This document shows, in pieces, positions 1 through 13,189 of a DNA stretch of 64,000 nucleotides. Source of the stretch: Stictocephala bisonia (taxonomy: Eukaryota > Arthropoda > Insecta > Hemiptera > Membracidae). Within the stretch, counting starts at the first letter, position 1; each line of letters begins with the position of its first letter. The position numbers and the translations under genes are program-made. Under the pieces are notes generated by a model, which was not told where the DNA came from, made no database searches, and saw only the letters and a list, made by a program, of their open reading frames with translations. The DNA lies in NCBI GenBank assembly GCA_035578905.1, contig JAQJVL010000147.1, forward strand, positions 724,906 to 788,905, in the 5' to 3' direction.

Positions 1-118
1 AATCAATATTTTATTCATTTTAGCTTTTATATGATTTTATTATAATTAAGTTATTATAAAATAAAATTAAGCAAGTAATAATTTCAAAGAGTTGAAGTAC
101 ATGCCTAACGTATGACAG

Positions 119-391
119 TCCAATAAAAAAAAAAAAAAAAAAAACAAAAAATAAAGTCACATTCAATACGGCACTGAATGGGTGTCGAATAGTTAGTTCT
201 CCAGTTCTCTGTGCAGATGGCAGGGCCGTCACCGTTGTCAGTCCCTTCCCGTATTCCCCTCAGAATCCACAAGAATAAACATAGTAACTATTATTACTAC
301 ACAGTTTTGAAGATGCACATTATTGGTAACTACCACGGAGGCGTTCGCCTTTGCCATAATAAAGTGATCTCTGTTTCTTTATTCTCTGTGG
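119..391 (+). mobile_element. hAT-like non-autonomous element, copy 1
   Basis: One of five related copies in the window (others at 27313-27946, 37371-37642 minus, 45678-45878, 47961-48234). The shared core is seen here as GGGTGTCGAATAGTTAGTTC followed by a pyrimidine-rich CAGTCCCT block, and the right end reads TTTCTTTATTCTCTGTGG, the complement of the CCACAGAGAA left end seen in other copies. The left terminus here is lost in a run of about twenty A residues at 125-144. There is no transposase frame, so it would need an autonomous partner. The hAT assignment rests on the terminal bases and on the 8-bp target duplication of copy 2; it is an inference. Confidence 0.6.
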
Positions 392-3163
392 CTGTACTTA
401 AAGAGGCCCATATTCTGTTACTGTTATATCGCAGAAAGTTTAGACGTCTAAACTAAATGAAACATTCATTAACTATAGCATTATAAAATGTACTTATAGT
501 GATGTATTCTATGTATAATAAACTACGCATAACATACTAACAAGCAGATAAACGTTTTCTTGTTCAAGTTCTTATTGAAATAAATTAAATTTGAAATAAT
601 TTAAAACATTCTCAGAATGTTCACCATGTTTTTCTAGTTGAGTGAGGCTTCTTAAAATATTACAAATGAAATGTAAAACGTTGTTTTACGACAAATAATA
701 ATCTTAGATTTAAGGCTTAAGTGGGATCTCGTGTCTTAATTATGATCTGTGTTTTCCTGTGAAAACCACGTAAAATTGCTTTACACATTAAACTAGTGTA
801 GATAGACCCTTGACATACTTAGGCCTATTACCGAAAAATACAGATTGAAACATAATAATAGTTATTTTCATTAAGTGTGGTAGATTTAAATTTATACTGT
901 ATAATTCAAGAAGTTTGAAGTATTTTCATTATTTACAATTTATCTACTATATTTTTATTTTGGAAGTTTCAGTGGCATCAAAATGTAGATTATTGTGATA
1001 TTTTAGTAGTATTGTTTTAGATTTTAGTTGGAATTTATTTAAGTTATATTTTTCTTTCAAGATCATGTTTAGCCATTGCTGAATTTTTCAAATAGTCCAT
1101 TTTTAAAATTTGCTTGTTCTATGAATCTAGATTTAAATGCTCTCATTATTTGGCTAATTACTTTACTAAAACCATCACAGTCAATTTGGGTCACACCAAA
1201 ATTATTAACTGGATTGTTAAATGTTACTATAAATTTTCTGCAAAATAAGAGGGTTGCTGATACAAATTATTAATTACAATTAATAGTGACAATGAGCCTT
1301 TTAATAGTAATAAGCCTTCTGTTTACGATGGGTTTTATTTGTGTAATCAGCACTGTGTTGTGGTGATCTTTATCTTTTCATTAAATGAAAATGTTTCATT
1401 TTCGCACTATTACTTGTTTGTTTGTTCTTTTGTTTTATAGTAAATGTTTAACTACATGAATGATTTTGTTAATGAAGACCTCATTAACTTGATTGTTAAT
1501 AATACTAATGACTTTGCTATAAATAAACCCCCTTAATTTTGTTTAGTTTAGTAAAATTCTCTTAACTTTTACGAGAATTAATTATTTAAAATTATATTTT
1601 TATACAGAGTTGGAATAGATTAGTAGGTTTATTTTAATTGATCATTTACATTAGAAGATAAATATATGTCTGGTACCATGATATTATTGCACGATAAGAA
1701 AGGGATGAATTTTATTTGGAGTGTAGGATGTACTAGAGAACACTTTGTAATTCCAACCTATGCTAATAATAAATGTATCCCATATGAAGAAGTTACGAAA
1801 TAAGGAATGAATAAATTAATGAGTATGAACAAATAATAAATTATTACAAGAAATTTGCTTGAATGTAGATGATGGTTTAAGTATATACAAACACACTTTT
1901 TTCATAATTTCTTTGAACACTACAAAAGTATATTTCATGAATACTTTACATGTAAATACATGCCGAAAATACTTATTTTAAATTTATGTATTTACTTCTC
2001 TTATAATATTACAGTTTGTACTTTTGAATAATGATTAGTGATTGTTCAAATATTTTATGTCTAGTATTAATATGTTAAAGGTAAAAAAAATTCATTTTCA
2101 ATCTTCAATTATAAATTTTTTGTTTCCATTCATTTTAATGTAGACTACGGTATACAGCAGCCTCCAAAAATCATTATTTGTAATCAGCTTTCAATATGCG
2201 TTTGGTTTCAGAGTTAATGTTTAGTTTAACTAATTTTACGGATTTCATAAAACTTGCTCCATAAATAAAAATGATACTCTTTATTGAATAAAATATTTTA
2301 CACAAAATATATAAAAAGAAAACGGGCATGTCAGCAATCGGATGGAATAAAATCGAATTAGTGGGTTGTTAGGTTTTAGTTTCCCTCCCCCTTCCCCGCT
2401 CCGGGATTCAGTATTGATGGTGTTTGCTATTAAAGTATTCATTTACTTATTTATGTAAACGTGTTTCTCTGAAAATAAATAAATAAACAGAAAGTACTAC
2501 ATGATGGAGCATACCGAACGGATCCTCTTTATTTGATTTATTTACGTTTATACATTTTCTAATGTGTAAATGCTACTTAATATTTTATATAATTATAAAT
2601 TACAAACTATTTAAGTATCTATTCAAGTTTTGTATCGTGTTAGGGCACTTGCAAAGTATCGAAAAGATAAAAATAGATATAAATAAAAAAAATATATTTT
2701 CAATCTCTTTTTATTTTGTGACTATGACTTTTGAAATTGTTTTATGTTGCGCACCAATTTATTGTATAATTTACAATTGTGTCTGGTTGTACAATTAATC
2801 CAATAGTTTATATTTAAGCAACGATGTCAAGAACATATGCTATCCATATTATAATTTCCTTTTTTTCCATAATATGAACATTAATTTTAGTGTTTACTTC
2901 TTTAATACGTAATTTATACGTACTCATACAAATGAGTATGTTAAAATGGGTACCAAGCGATAAAATGTTTTTAAATTTTTGTTTTACCCAATTTTGTAAA
3001 TATATTTATATGAAACAAAACACTCTTATTTTCATCGCCTCTGACACATCCTTGGCTCCTCTAATATGAAATTATTTTAATAAATTACCATTCAGAAATT
3101 GATAGGCCTATATAAATACACTAGTTCAATTGTTGTCAATATTCAGTTTCAAAGCAAACTAGC
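392..3163. other. AT-rich sequence with no recognised feature
   Basis: Open frames here are 65-78 codons, of low-complexity AT-driven composition, and match no family I know. I see no RNA gene or repeat array. A slightly GC-richer patch lies near 2380-2415. Confidence 0.5.
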
Positions 3164-3228
3164 CCTAACCTAACCTAACCTAACCTAATCTAATCTAACT
3201 TAACGTAACGTAACGTAACGTAACGTAA
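3164..3228 (+). repeat. Telomere-like (CCTAA)n tract grading into (CGTAA)n
   Basis: Thirteen consecutive 5-bp units: five CCTAA, then two TCTAA, one CTTAA and five CGTAA. CCTAA is the complement of TTAGG, the common insect telomere unit. The ordered drift from one variant to the next, each locally homogenised, suggests an interstitial tract that has mutated and been re-amplified by slippage. Both sides continue as ordinary AT-rich DNA, so this is not a chromosome end. Confidence 0.85.
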
Positions 3229-5089
3229 ACTAAATACGCTTGGAACTACCTTTAATACGCACTAGCTCATGAAAACTGTAGATATTTAATTTATAAAGCA
3301 TTATTATGCTCATTAAAAAGTGACAACTGGCGTTCCCTGAGCTTGTTTGTGTTGAGTGGATTTGTGGAGTTCAATCCAGATTCTTGGAGACCTGGTTTTT
3401 GTATGTAAGAATCAGTGGGGTATGAATGGATTAAAAATTCTAAGTTCTAAGAATTATTAAAACCTTCTCATGTACGGTACATTATTTTTTTTTAGACTTT
3501 AGATAAAATCAGATGGATGTGATATTCACTGTTGGAGGTCCAAAACATATCCTGATTGGATACTTAAAACCAATATAACTCTGAGAAGTACCATAGTGGA
3601 AAACCAAAAGAAAGGTATAGGGTTAACAATAAAAGGTTAAAGACTTTATTCTAATAGGACGAGTTTTCAACAACTTACAATATGAGCGAGCAAACCGATT
3701 CGCGAGTTGACGTTACAAAGCTCTGGCCAGTAATGATTGAACTCATTTTAATGACAGCTTTGCTAGCAATATTCAAACAATATGTCCAATAACACAATAT
3801 CGCCTGATGGACAGCTTTGTGTCGTGTTAATAAAGTTATGCTTTGACGTGATGGCGTCAACTTCGCTCTGTTCCGACTACACACGGTCCATTTGTACGGT
3901 TTTGTATTCTTTTATCTTTCATTTTCAAATACAACTTCAATCAAATAACAATCATTGAATAGATCAAACGCTTTACTATATAACATATTGTAGGACATAT
4001 TCTGTAAAGTCATTTATTACAGTCGTTGACAAAAGGTTAAGTTGGTAGGATTATTTTAAATAAGTACACTAATGACCGATTTGTTATCAAGGAATGTAAA
4101 TTCAGTTTTTTAATTATAAATAGTTTGAATTGAAAAAAATGTTTTTGTTTTCTTTGCCCCACTTCCCAATATAGGGCTAGAGTGCACGTTTTTCACAGCC
4201 AAATCAACCTGTGACATCTCCGCAAGTCACTCCTTACGTTCCTATCCCTCGGTTCTCAGTAATCGTTAGATATTTAACGAAACTACGCAAAACCAATATT
4301 CTTTAAATTATAGGGTAACTTTAACGTGACTAAACTAAACTTAACGAATAATCTTTAAAGGAACTCAAATATTGGAGTTAGGTAAAGTACGGTACATATC
4401 CACATAACACTGCAGCTATGTGAAAATCGTAGGACCTCATTAACGGTTCATCACATCCATCCTACGATAATTTGACGGCTTCCTCCTTCTCCTCTCATCC
4501 TAAGATGGAGCTAGAGTGGTCAACCATCTTGAATGTATCCTTGAGAGGACCAATATTTATCACTTAGGGTGATAGTTTACAGATTTTTTATGTTTGATGT
4601 TTGAAATGTTATTTTGTAGGTATTGCAAAGGACAATGTTGAGTCAACGTACTCCGATGTTTTTATTTTAGTTTTTATGACACAATTATACACGATTGGTT
4701 TCTTAACAAACTATTTGGAATGAAAATACCAGCAACTTGGAAAAACCAAAAAACAATAAACATTAATTATTTACTTAAGTATTTGTAAAAATGCAAATCA
4801 TAAAATCAGCCAGTGGAGAAACTGCATTGCAGTGGAGTTATGTTTTTACATAGTTTAAGAACATTTTTTTACCATTAGATAGATTCTTGCTGGCCGAAAA
4901 CCAGGCCAAAAGTCACTAGAATTTCTTTTCACCCCATAATGCAATCCCCCCCCTAAACCTTGCCTTCTAAACACAATTTAGGTACTTCATAGTTGTCATG
5001 AGCCAAATCATTCGAAATTTGATAAGATACAACAAATGAATGTATATATCACCTACCCAAATACCTAAAGCCAATTTAGAGGTTCGGTC
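3229..5089. other. Unique AT-rich sequence, nothing assigned
   Basis: A more balanced-composition stretch at about 3665-3890 contains a 69-codon minus-strand frame with no recognisable family. No repeat array or RNA gene is visible. Confidence 0.45.
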
Positions 5090-5470
5090 TCCTTAGATGT
5101 TTAGCGATACCGCAGCGGGGATCCGCCGGAAGCTGTCAAATAACAGACCTACCAGACAACCGCCGAAAAACCGCGACCAGCGGCGGATGAAAATCTACCA
5201 AGACGGTAAACCTATGAGAATGACTGACCTCACTGAATGCAATTTAGCGGACCGCCTGCACTGGAAAAAAGCTGAATGGAACGTTGGCTGAGAGGTCAAC
5301 AAGCGCGAGGTTCTGGTTGATGCCTTGGGCCGCTTCCTGCGGAGTGCAGGAAGTCTGCAGTCCTAGCCTGAGGGGCTAGAATTAACATGTTAATGGCGGA
5401 GGCGGAGGGCGTTGGGCGGAGCAGAGACGTTCAGACAGCTGCCATCGCTCAACCCTGACAGGAATGTTAA
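5090..5470. other. GC-rich island of unknown nature
   Basis: This island is clearly richer in G and C than its surroundings. It contains a 64-codon plus-strand frame at 5097-5291, which is basic and ends in DRLHWKKAEWNVG. A small perfect hairpin, CTAGCCTGAGGGGCTAG, lies at about 5364-5380. The peptide is not a family I can name. The region could be a fragment of an old mobile element, a diverged exon or a conserved non-coding element. It lies about 440 bp upstream of the RT pseudogene at 5911, but no frame connects the two. Confidence 0.3.
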
Positions 5471-5910
5471 TGTGGAAGATAATTGATAACAGGGATTCAA
5501 GTGTTGTATGGCACGGGTGATCTGGAAATGACCTAAAACGGATTAAGAATAGGTGCTAAAAATGCTTTGGCTGATTCGCATGGTGTAATCAGAAATTCTG
5601 GTAACTTCTGGTTTCCGGGCAGCATGAATCTATTCTCTAAGAAACTAACGTTAAATACTCTAAAATTATTCTAAAATATAACTGTATGGTAAATCCATTG
5701 AAACGTTTATCATTGACCGGTTTTAACAATTTCAATCATTTTAAGTAATTCTTGTGAAAACTCATAATGTTGATTGCTTTTTAGTTTCTGGGATATTTTT
5801 TCGGCAGTTTCTGCCGATGTTTTTATCTCAACTATTTTTCCAAAAAAGAAAAAATGAAGGACGTGAATCCCGATTAGTTAAAAAACAATGCCATACGCCA
5901 CGCAAAATTA

Positions 5911-6762
5911 ACAATCGCTGTGTGTATCGGTAAATGTGCTGGTAAAATAACCTGTTTTGCAGGTGATACAGCACTTTGTCATACGTCTCAAAATGTAATT
6001 ACTATTAGGAATGAGATGCGAAGTGATCTGGTTCAAATTAAAAAGTGGTTTACTGTGAACAAAATTGAATTGAATGTGAAAACAACGTTTATACGTTTTT
6101 CCCTGCGTGAAAAAGCTAATAAAATCCAAGATTTATTTTTCAAGTGTAAATCATGCTTGCTTATTGGTAAAGATAGCTGTGATATGTGTAATTAGATAGA
6201 GCAGGTTGAAAAAATTAAATATTTAGGTGTCTTTTTTTATGACAGATTTTCTTGGAAGCCACATATTATTGATTTGAAACAATACATGTATTCGTCGTTA
6301 AGGAAGTTTTACTTTTTGAGGCGTATTTGTCCACTTCCGGTTTTAAGACTTTTATACTGTTCACTGGTTGATTCAAAACTTCAATATGGAATATGTTGTT
6401 GGGGTGGAGTTTATTCTTCTACCATTAATCCTATTCTCGTTGTGCAAAAAAAATTATCAAAGTTATCACTGGTGCGAAAATCAGAGTTCATTCTTTCCTA
6501 ATTTTTTAGGAAATTGCTCCTCTTGAGATATCTATTTGTTTACCGTGTTTTAAGAGTGTTTTTTTCTAAGTGGAGCCTACTCAAAGAGTAGTGCTAACGT
6601 ACATTCTGACAGATTGAGGGCTATGAAACGTGTAACAATACCTGCACCAAAAAACGAAGCTTTTAGAAGATCATTCAACTTTTGTGCTCCAAAATTGTAT
6701 AGTAAATTGCCGATGTTTATAAGTGAAATAAATTCAATATATCTATTTTAAAGAAAGTAAAA
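5911..6762 (+). pseudogene. Decayed non-LTR retrotransposon reverse transcriptase (C-terminal part)
   Basis: The frame from 5920 reads through one in-frame TAG at 6193. It shows KITCFAGDTAL, a damaged version of the RT catalytic FADDT box in which the first aspartate is glycine. About thirty residues on comes IKKWFTVNKIELNVKTTFI, the W...N.L.LN..KT motif, and then KYLGVFFYDRFSWKPHI, the KYLGV thumb motif. The segment LPVLRLLYCSLVDSKLQYGI, followed by CCWGG, is the typical post-thumb region. After about 6480 the match shifts frame and continues at 6570-6760 with the usual C-terminal pattern ending in FCAPKLYSKLP. The element is therefore 5'-truncated and broken by a stop, a frameshift and a lost catalytic residue. 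It belongs to the Jockey/CR1-like assemblage; the exact clade cannot be decided here. Confidence 0.88.
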
Positions 6763-8394
6763 ATGTGGTTATTTACTATTGACGATATAGAACTATTTTT
6801 CTCCATAATCTTTTTTTATCTCCATATCCTGTATTTGATTAAGCGTTTATTACTTAGTAAATATTTTGTTTGCAATATTGTACCAATAACAATGTTAGGC
6901 ACTAATGTTATTCAGTATGAGTATTATTTTTTCCTTCCACTGGTACACTTAATTTATACACTTGTTTGGTGCCTGCCCACCCACTTTGCTCGCTAATTAA
7001 TTTTTTTTAAATAAATTTTGAAGGTAACCTCCACACAGCACTAGCTAAGGAGGTACCTATTCATAATGCAATCTTAAATAAAACCTAAAATATGGTTTTC
7101 AAGAGTCTGTTTAAATTATTTAAGTGTAAATAGGTTTGTGTTTATATTTAAGCATCGACTTTTTTAACGAAAATATGAGTTTGTGGTAAAGTTGTATACA
7201 TTGTAAGTCTTGCCTTAATTTTTCCATGTATTCTGTATTTTTTATTTTGAAAGATGTTACTGTCTTATAATTCATGAATACATAGCATTAATGAATAATA
7301 ACAATTGTTCCAAATTAATAATAGTAAAATAAGCAAGAGGTTGTATGCTATGTTCAAATGTTTGTATTTTCTTTGTGCATTGTAGAAATTAACATATTCT
7401 ATTCTATTGAAATATTTACACATTGACATATCTTGCTTTTAGCGGGAAAAAATCGTAACTTAGTGGCTGTTTTCTAAACTGCCAAGTCAAAGCTAAAAAT
7501 TCGACAGCCCTATAGTACATTTTCAGTCTTACTGTCAGCGGCCTAAATCAGAACACAACTTTTAACTATATATAATTTCCAATTCTTAACCCAGGCGTTC
7601 AGTTTTAAGGATATTTATTGAAATTTTTAGAAGGTCAAGTATCCAAGGGAACATTTTGATGTTTTTAAAGTAGGAAGGCCTACTTAATAACTTTACAAAT
7701 CAGCTCTTTGTGATGTGTTTGATACGTATTTCTGATATCTGCAAATTATAAGTTTTGCATAACATTTTCCCTTTTAGCACATTTAACTGATGTTTTATAT
7801 TTAAAAATTATTATGAAAAATTAAAATTTAAGAGCGTCCATTTAGTATTTTTTAGTGTTTTGATTAAATTGTTGGATTGAGGGCTCCATGTGATAGCTGT
7901 ATAGTTTTTAATTTTTTTAGGACGACTTTAAACTTAAATTAAAATTTATGGTGAAGGTAACTGTTTGTATTGTTGTTTTATAGTCTTCTTTTTCATTAGC
8001 AAGAATATAGTTAAAAAACGTTTTAAAGCATATAAGGGATTTTGGGAACGTAGCTACCAACAAGCACATCCTTCAAAATATTCAGCTCCATATAGGATAA
8101 TCACAGATTTTTTAAATAAAACTGGTGGTGTACTTCAAGTATGGGTTATTTTCTCAAAACAAACATATCTATAAAAATTTAGAACAGCAAATTATCCCAG
8201 AATTTCTTATTGTTAACTTTAGAAAATGTTGCACATTTCTAATAAATCTAGCCACTTGTGTAGTCCCCTTGTATAATTCTACAAGCTGTGTTAAGCTTAC
8301 TGAGCTCAAGTAATTTAAGATATTTAACAACATTTTAAGTATTTTAATAAATTAATTCACATGTCGGTACTTGATCAGTTAATTTAAGTACTAT
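6763..8394. other. AT-rich sequence, nothing assigned
   Basis: The first ~250 bp probably include the 3' untranslated part of the retrotransposon upstream. The 77-codon frame at 6763-6996 is hydrophobic and AT-driven, and I do not regard it as a gene. Nothing else is recognised. Confidence 0.45.
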
Positions 8395-8770
8395 TTTGAC
8401 TGTGTGAGACGGCTCTACGGCTCTCCCTCCGTCGCCCCTCTGCTTCATCACCTGCACACAATCTGTTTGGATGGTAATTTAATGAAAGCCAATGATTAGA
8501 CGTTAACTAGGGTTCTGTTTGTTTTAGAAGTGCAGCTGCCACGCATTATGGCTAATAACACACTGACCCTTCTTCTTCCCCACTGCTGCACGTCAGGGCT
8601 TGTCTAAACACTCTATTTACTTGTCCATCACCGAAGCTAATGCGAGGTCGAATCGAGTCGTCAAATGGTTGCCATTCCGGGCTTCGGCTGATTGAAGGCA
8701 GGTGGCGGGTCTAAAACCACACATAATCGTGGTCTATTTTGTGGTGTGATAACGTCAGGTTTTTACGATT
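8395..8770. promoter_or_regulatory. Candidate conserved non-coding / regulatory island
   Basis: This is a compositional island of mixed-sequence DNA in AT-rich surroundings, with no open frame and no internal repeats. It has a dense scatter of short words resembling transcription-factor sites: AATGATTAG and GGCTAATAA (homeodomain type), AACCACAC (Runt type) and GCAGCTGCC (E-box). Such words occur by chance. The only real observation is the composition and the absence of repeats. Confidence 0.2.
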
Positions 8771-9360
8771 GGATAAGCCATTGTGTTAAGCCGCGATTAC
8801 AATATGCAACTTGTTTAGCAAACTTTTGTTTGTTAAACATATTTGATCAAAGTTTTGTTTTATAATTCTCTAACTTATGTTAATTGAGTTTTTTAAAACC
8901 TTTTTTGTAAAAATTAGACCAATAATCAGCATGTTTAGTTCATATTCTACCTGCATTTGCCTCGATGGCTTCAAGCAGTGAGGATGTGATGGTCACTAAC
9001 ACTGCTTGTGTGTTTATATGCAATGAAAAAAATGCCAGAGCTAACATACCATTGGGTACGCCCTTGGTTGGAAGCGAGGAAGAAACACAATGTTTATTTT
9101 CACTAGATTTACAAAGAGATTCTAGTTTTTCTTCTTAGTAACACTTTCATCTCTACTGCATAACTGACTTCATCTGTGTGGCAACGGGCTCAATATATTC
9201 CTCTTGAGTTAAATGTTGGAGTCAGCAAGGAATTTCAATTCACTGACTTCTTGTGCTTTGTCAGCACTGAACGTTGATGTCGGCAATGTTTTTTAAATAA
9301 GTTGCACGGTGCATACTAATTTTAAACATGTTTACGAAACAAAATTTCATGAAACACCGA
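8771..9360. other. Unassigned AT-rich sequence
   Basis: No repeat, RNA gene or credible frame is seen between the GC-richer island and the 73-bp array. Confidence 0.4.
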
Positions 9361-9578
9361 TTTCCTTTGATCTTTACCGACTCGGGCCGGGAAGGCTGCA
9401 CGAATGTTGTACAACATTGTACAACTTGTATAATTTCCTTTGATCTTTACCGACTCGGGCCGGGAAGGCTGCACGAATGTTGTACAACATTGTACAACTT
9501 GTATAATTTCCTTTGATCTTTACCGACTCGGGCCGGGAAGGCTGCACGAATGTTGTCAACATTGTACAACTTGTATAA
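9361..9578 (+). repeat. Three-copy 73-bp tandem repeat with internal palindrome
   Basis: Units start at 9361, 9434 and 9507. Each contains the GC-rich segment GACTCGGGCCGGGAAGGCTG followed by the palindrome GTTGTACAAC and a second TTGTACAAC. Copies one and two look identical over their length; copy three has lost one base in the palindrome. The near-identity implies recent duplication. Short frames in this array on both strands are products of the repetition. Confidence 0.95.
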
Positions 9579-10184
9579 TGCCTTTTATAATACAAATTGT
9601 ACATTTCCAACTTGTTGTGTAACTCTGTTGTAAAACACAAATGTATTAAACAAGTTGCATAGAGTAAACGTGTAGTTTATCTAACTCGTGTATTTTGTCA
9701 GTTTGTACTTTTTTACTTACTACTTTAATTACATGGCCTTTATATACTCATCTATACATATTTTTACTTATGTAGCCTAAGACATTTCTTAGTTTTCTTA
9801 GAAATTTCTTAGTTATTTCCCAAGACATTTCTTGATCTACGAAGAATATAAGATAGCTTGATTAGATTCATTTTCAAACTTAAGTGACAAGGACGATGGG
9901 AAAAATGTACTTCATAGAACAATAAGAAATATAAGTTTAGAAAAAAATACTAACTAATAATTCAGATCGAAATGGGTACTGATGAACTCACATTTTTAAC
10001 GAGTGGAACGAGTGTATGCCCCAGAGAATTGTGCCATAAGAAATATAGGAGTGAAACAGTCCAAAGTAAGCCTTAATGAGTACATTAAGACCAACATACA
10101 ACCTTAATTTCCTTAGACAAAATATAACCCTAGACGAGAGCAAAGCGAGCTCTATACATGGTAGCTCTCAATACATGTACAGTG

Positions 10185-10345
10185 GTCCAACCCGCCCGCC
10201 CTTTCACCTATACACGTACAGTAGTATTGACCGACCCACCAACCCATAAACGTGCACTGGTGTTTACCTACTCATTTATGTCAAGTGATATTGACCCACC
10301 CACCCATACACTTACTCTGGTAGGCCTATTTACTCACTCATACAC
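10185..10345 (-). repeat. Diverged copies of the ~36-bp G-rich minisatellite
   Basis: About four degenerate units in C-rich orientation: CACGTACAGTAGTATTGACC, CATAAACGTGCACTGGTG, GATATTGACCCACCCACCC and ACACATACAGTA. They belong to the family best seen at 18124-18560. Divergence and loss of register show this is an old site. Confidence 0.85.
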
Positions 10346-11209
10346 ATACAGTAAAGAGTGTACTGCTATAAATTACACACGTAAAATAATCCAAACAATA
10401 AAAATACGTCAAAGTTATTCAGTACATATTCACGAAACATTTAAAAATTAAAAATTCAAAGTTTATTCTTAATTCATTAATTTAGATGGAAGGATGAAGA
10501 TAGTTTCCAATAATTCAGGATTTAAATTTTCTTGTTTGCTACAGAACGTTTTGTACAAGACCGTAATCCTGTTTGATATGGGCAACTGCAGTACGACACC
10601 AATCTCATTACATCCGACAGCCGTTGAAGCGTTGATCCGATTAGAGACAAGGTTTCATTGTTGAATCGCTCATAATTCTTGACAAACTGCGCCCGTTGGT
10701 TTTCACTGTCAGAATAATTTCATTTACCCATATAAATCAATTAGCCTCCAGTTTCGTACACAGGTATATTGTTAGCACTAGTGACGTAGTGATTCATCAA
10801 AATATCAAGAGTTGTAGCTTTTATAACACCGGATTCATGATCACAGAAGTTTCTATGCAGTGTTGGTAGAAAGTTTTGGAGAACCAATCAACAATATTCA
10901 AAGAAAGGGTTGGGGATCATGTTTAACAAAAAGGAGGAGCTATACTTGAGGGAGGTAAGTTTGTTGGAGAGGTTCATGGTCTTATAAACTGAAGGGGGAG
11001 CCAGGAAGCGTCATTTTTAGCATATAGTTTTAGTGAGGGTCGATTACCATTAACAGGCATTTATTTTTGTAACTAATGTGGCCACTGGCAATCAGTTATG
11101 CTGGGAGTGATGGTGTCCACAAAAAACGTATTTCATAGGGTGATTGTGTAGCCAGATACGAGAGTTATTTTTTCTTATTATTTTTATGAAGAGTTGGTGG
11201 ACCACTCGG
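10346..11209. other. Unassigned sequence before the 35-bp minisatellite
   Basis: No credible gene or RNA. From about 10900 the sequence becomes G-rich on the plus strand, with words such as GGGAGG, and may be an extremely degenerate beginning of the following array. Confidence 0.4.
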
Positions 11210-12570
11210 AGACGAGTATGTAGGTAGGATCAATGGTCACTAGGAGGCATGTTTGAAGGGTGGTATGTTAGCCACTATGATGCATATTGTTTGTAAGGAT
11301 AACCAATGGCCTCTAAAAGTTAGATTTACAAGGAAGAATGGTGGCCACCAGGGAGTTTGTTTGTAGGGAAGAATGAGGGTAATAGTTGGATCGTTTGTAG
11401 GGAGAATGGTGGCCACTAGGAGGCTTGTTTATAGGGAGGAATGGTGGCTACTAGAATGCATGTTTATGTGGAGGAATGGTGGCTACTAAAAGGCTTGAAT
11501 GTAGGGAAGAATGGTGGACACTTGAAGGTTTCTTCTCAGGGAGGAATATTGTCCACTAGGAGTCACGTTTGTAGGCTTGCTTTTAGAAAAAGATTATGTC
11601 TGGAAGGCATGTTTGTAGGGAGGTATGGTGGCTACTAGAAGCCTTGTTTGTAGGGATGAATTAAGGTTACTTTGAGGCTTGTTAGTAGGGAAGAATTGTG
11701 GCCATTAAGAGGCTTGTATTATGAAGGGTTGGTGTCCAGAAGACATATTTTAAAGGAGGAGGTGACTAATAGGAGGGGTTTTTAATGAAAATACGATAGC
11801 CAATTGGAGTTTTATTTGTAGGGAGATATGTTGGCACTAGGGGGCTTCTTTGTAGGGAGATATTTTGGCCACTAGGAGGTTTGTTTTTAGGGGGATGTGT
11901 TGGCTACTAGGAGGCTTGTTTGTAGAGAGATGTGTTGGCCACTAGGAGTTTTGTTTGTAGGAAGACATGGTGGCTACTACGAGCCTTGTTTGTGGGGAGA
12001 TGTTTTGGCCACTACAAGGCTTTTTTTAGGGAGATGTGTTGGCCACTAGGAGTTTTGGTTGTAGGGAGACATGGTGGCTACTAGGAGCCGTGGTTGTAGG
12101 GAGATATTTTGGCCACTACAAGGCTTGTTTTAGGGAGATGTGTTGGCCACTAGGAGTCTTGTTTGTAGGGAGATGTTTTGGCAACTAGGATGCTTGTTTA
12201 TAAGGAGACATGGTGGCTACTAGGATCCTTGGTTGTAGGGAGATGTTTTGGCTACTACAAGGCTTGTTTTAAGGAGATGTGTTGGCCACTAGGAGTTTTG
12301 GTTGTAGGGAGACATGGTGGCTACTAGGAGCCGTGGTTGTAGGGAGATATTTTGGCCACTACAAGGCTTGTTTTAGGGAGATGTGTTGGCCACTTGGAGT
12401 CTTGTTTGTAGGGAGATGTTTTGGCAACTAGGATGCTTGTTTATAAGGAGACATGGTGGCTACTAGGAGCCTTGGTTGTAGGGAGATGTTTTGGCCACTA
12501 CAAGGCTTGTTTTAGGGAGATGTGTTGGCCACTAGGAGTCTTGTTTGTAGGGAGACATGGATACCACTAG
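11210..12570 (+). repeat. Large ~35-bp minisatellite with a 243-bp higher-order repeat
   Basis: The basic unit is about 35 bp, of the form TGTAGGGAGATGTTTTGGCC followed by ACTAGGAGGCTTGTT. The first kilobase is degenerate, with variants such as GAATGGTGGCCACTAGGAG. At the right, a block of seven units (243 bp) is repeated: the TTTTGGTTGTAGGG segment at 12053 recurs at 12296, and a third copy begins at 12539 and is cut off. This gradient from degenerate to homogeneous is typical of an array growing at one end. Short frames inside are not genes. Confidence 0.92.
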
Positions 12571-13189
12571 GTATATGTTCATGGGGCAGTGGGTTGGCTA
12601 TGAGGAGTCAGTTACACACATCTTCTTGGTATAAGATTAATTATGGTGAATGTAAAACCTTTAAAATGGAACTCAAGTTGGAATATAAGTTTTTCTACAT
12701 CTGGCATTTCATACGAGGGATGCGACACTCTTCCTTATGTTAGAATTTTTGAACATTGTTCCAAAAATGTATTCCTGTACTAAATAAATAAAATCTGTTA
12801 AGCAATATATATATTGTACTTTGTTAATTTTGATTAAATAAAAAACACAAAAAAATATAATATTGAAGCTTTCACCAACTTTAAAATTATTATTACCAGT
12901 TAACCACAACTTAAATGGGGGCAGATGTGTTTTAATGAAAGTATCAGTTTAACTTTTCTAATCAACCATCTTTTATATAAGCCCTGATAAATTCAATATC
13001 GTGATTACTGCATTCAATTCCAATAAAACGTGTTACTTAAAGCGAGTTTAAAAAGTACTTTTCCAATAATAATGTTTTCCTGGTTAAATAATTAAATACT
13101 TTGAATATTTATCCAAATTTTCAGAAAACTGGACACACTAAATAATTCTTTTACTGTAACTATAATTCAATCATACCCCTTTGTATATG
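12571..13189. other. AT-rich spacer, nothing assigned
   Basis: Very AT-rich sequence with only short chance frames; no repeat or RNA seen. Confidence 0.4.

Noticed and set aside
3164..3228. Chromosome end
   Set aside because: Only 65 bp long and flanked on both sides by ordinary sequence.
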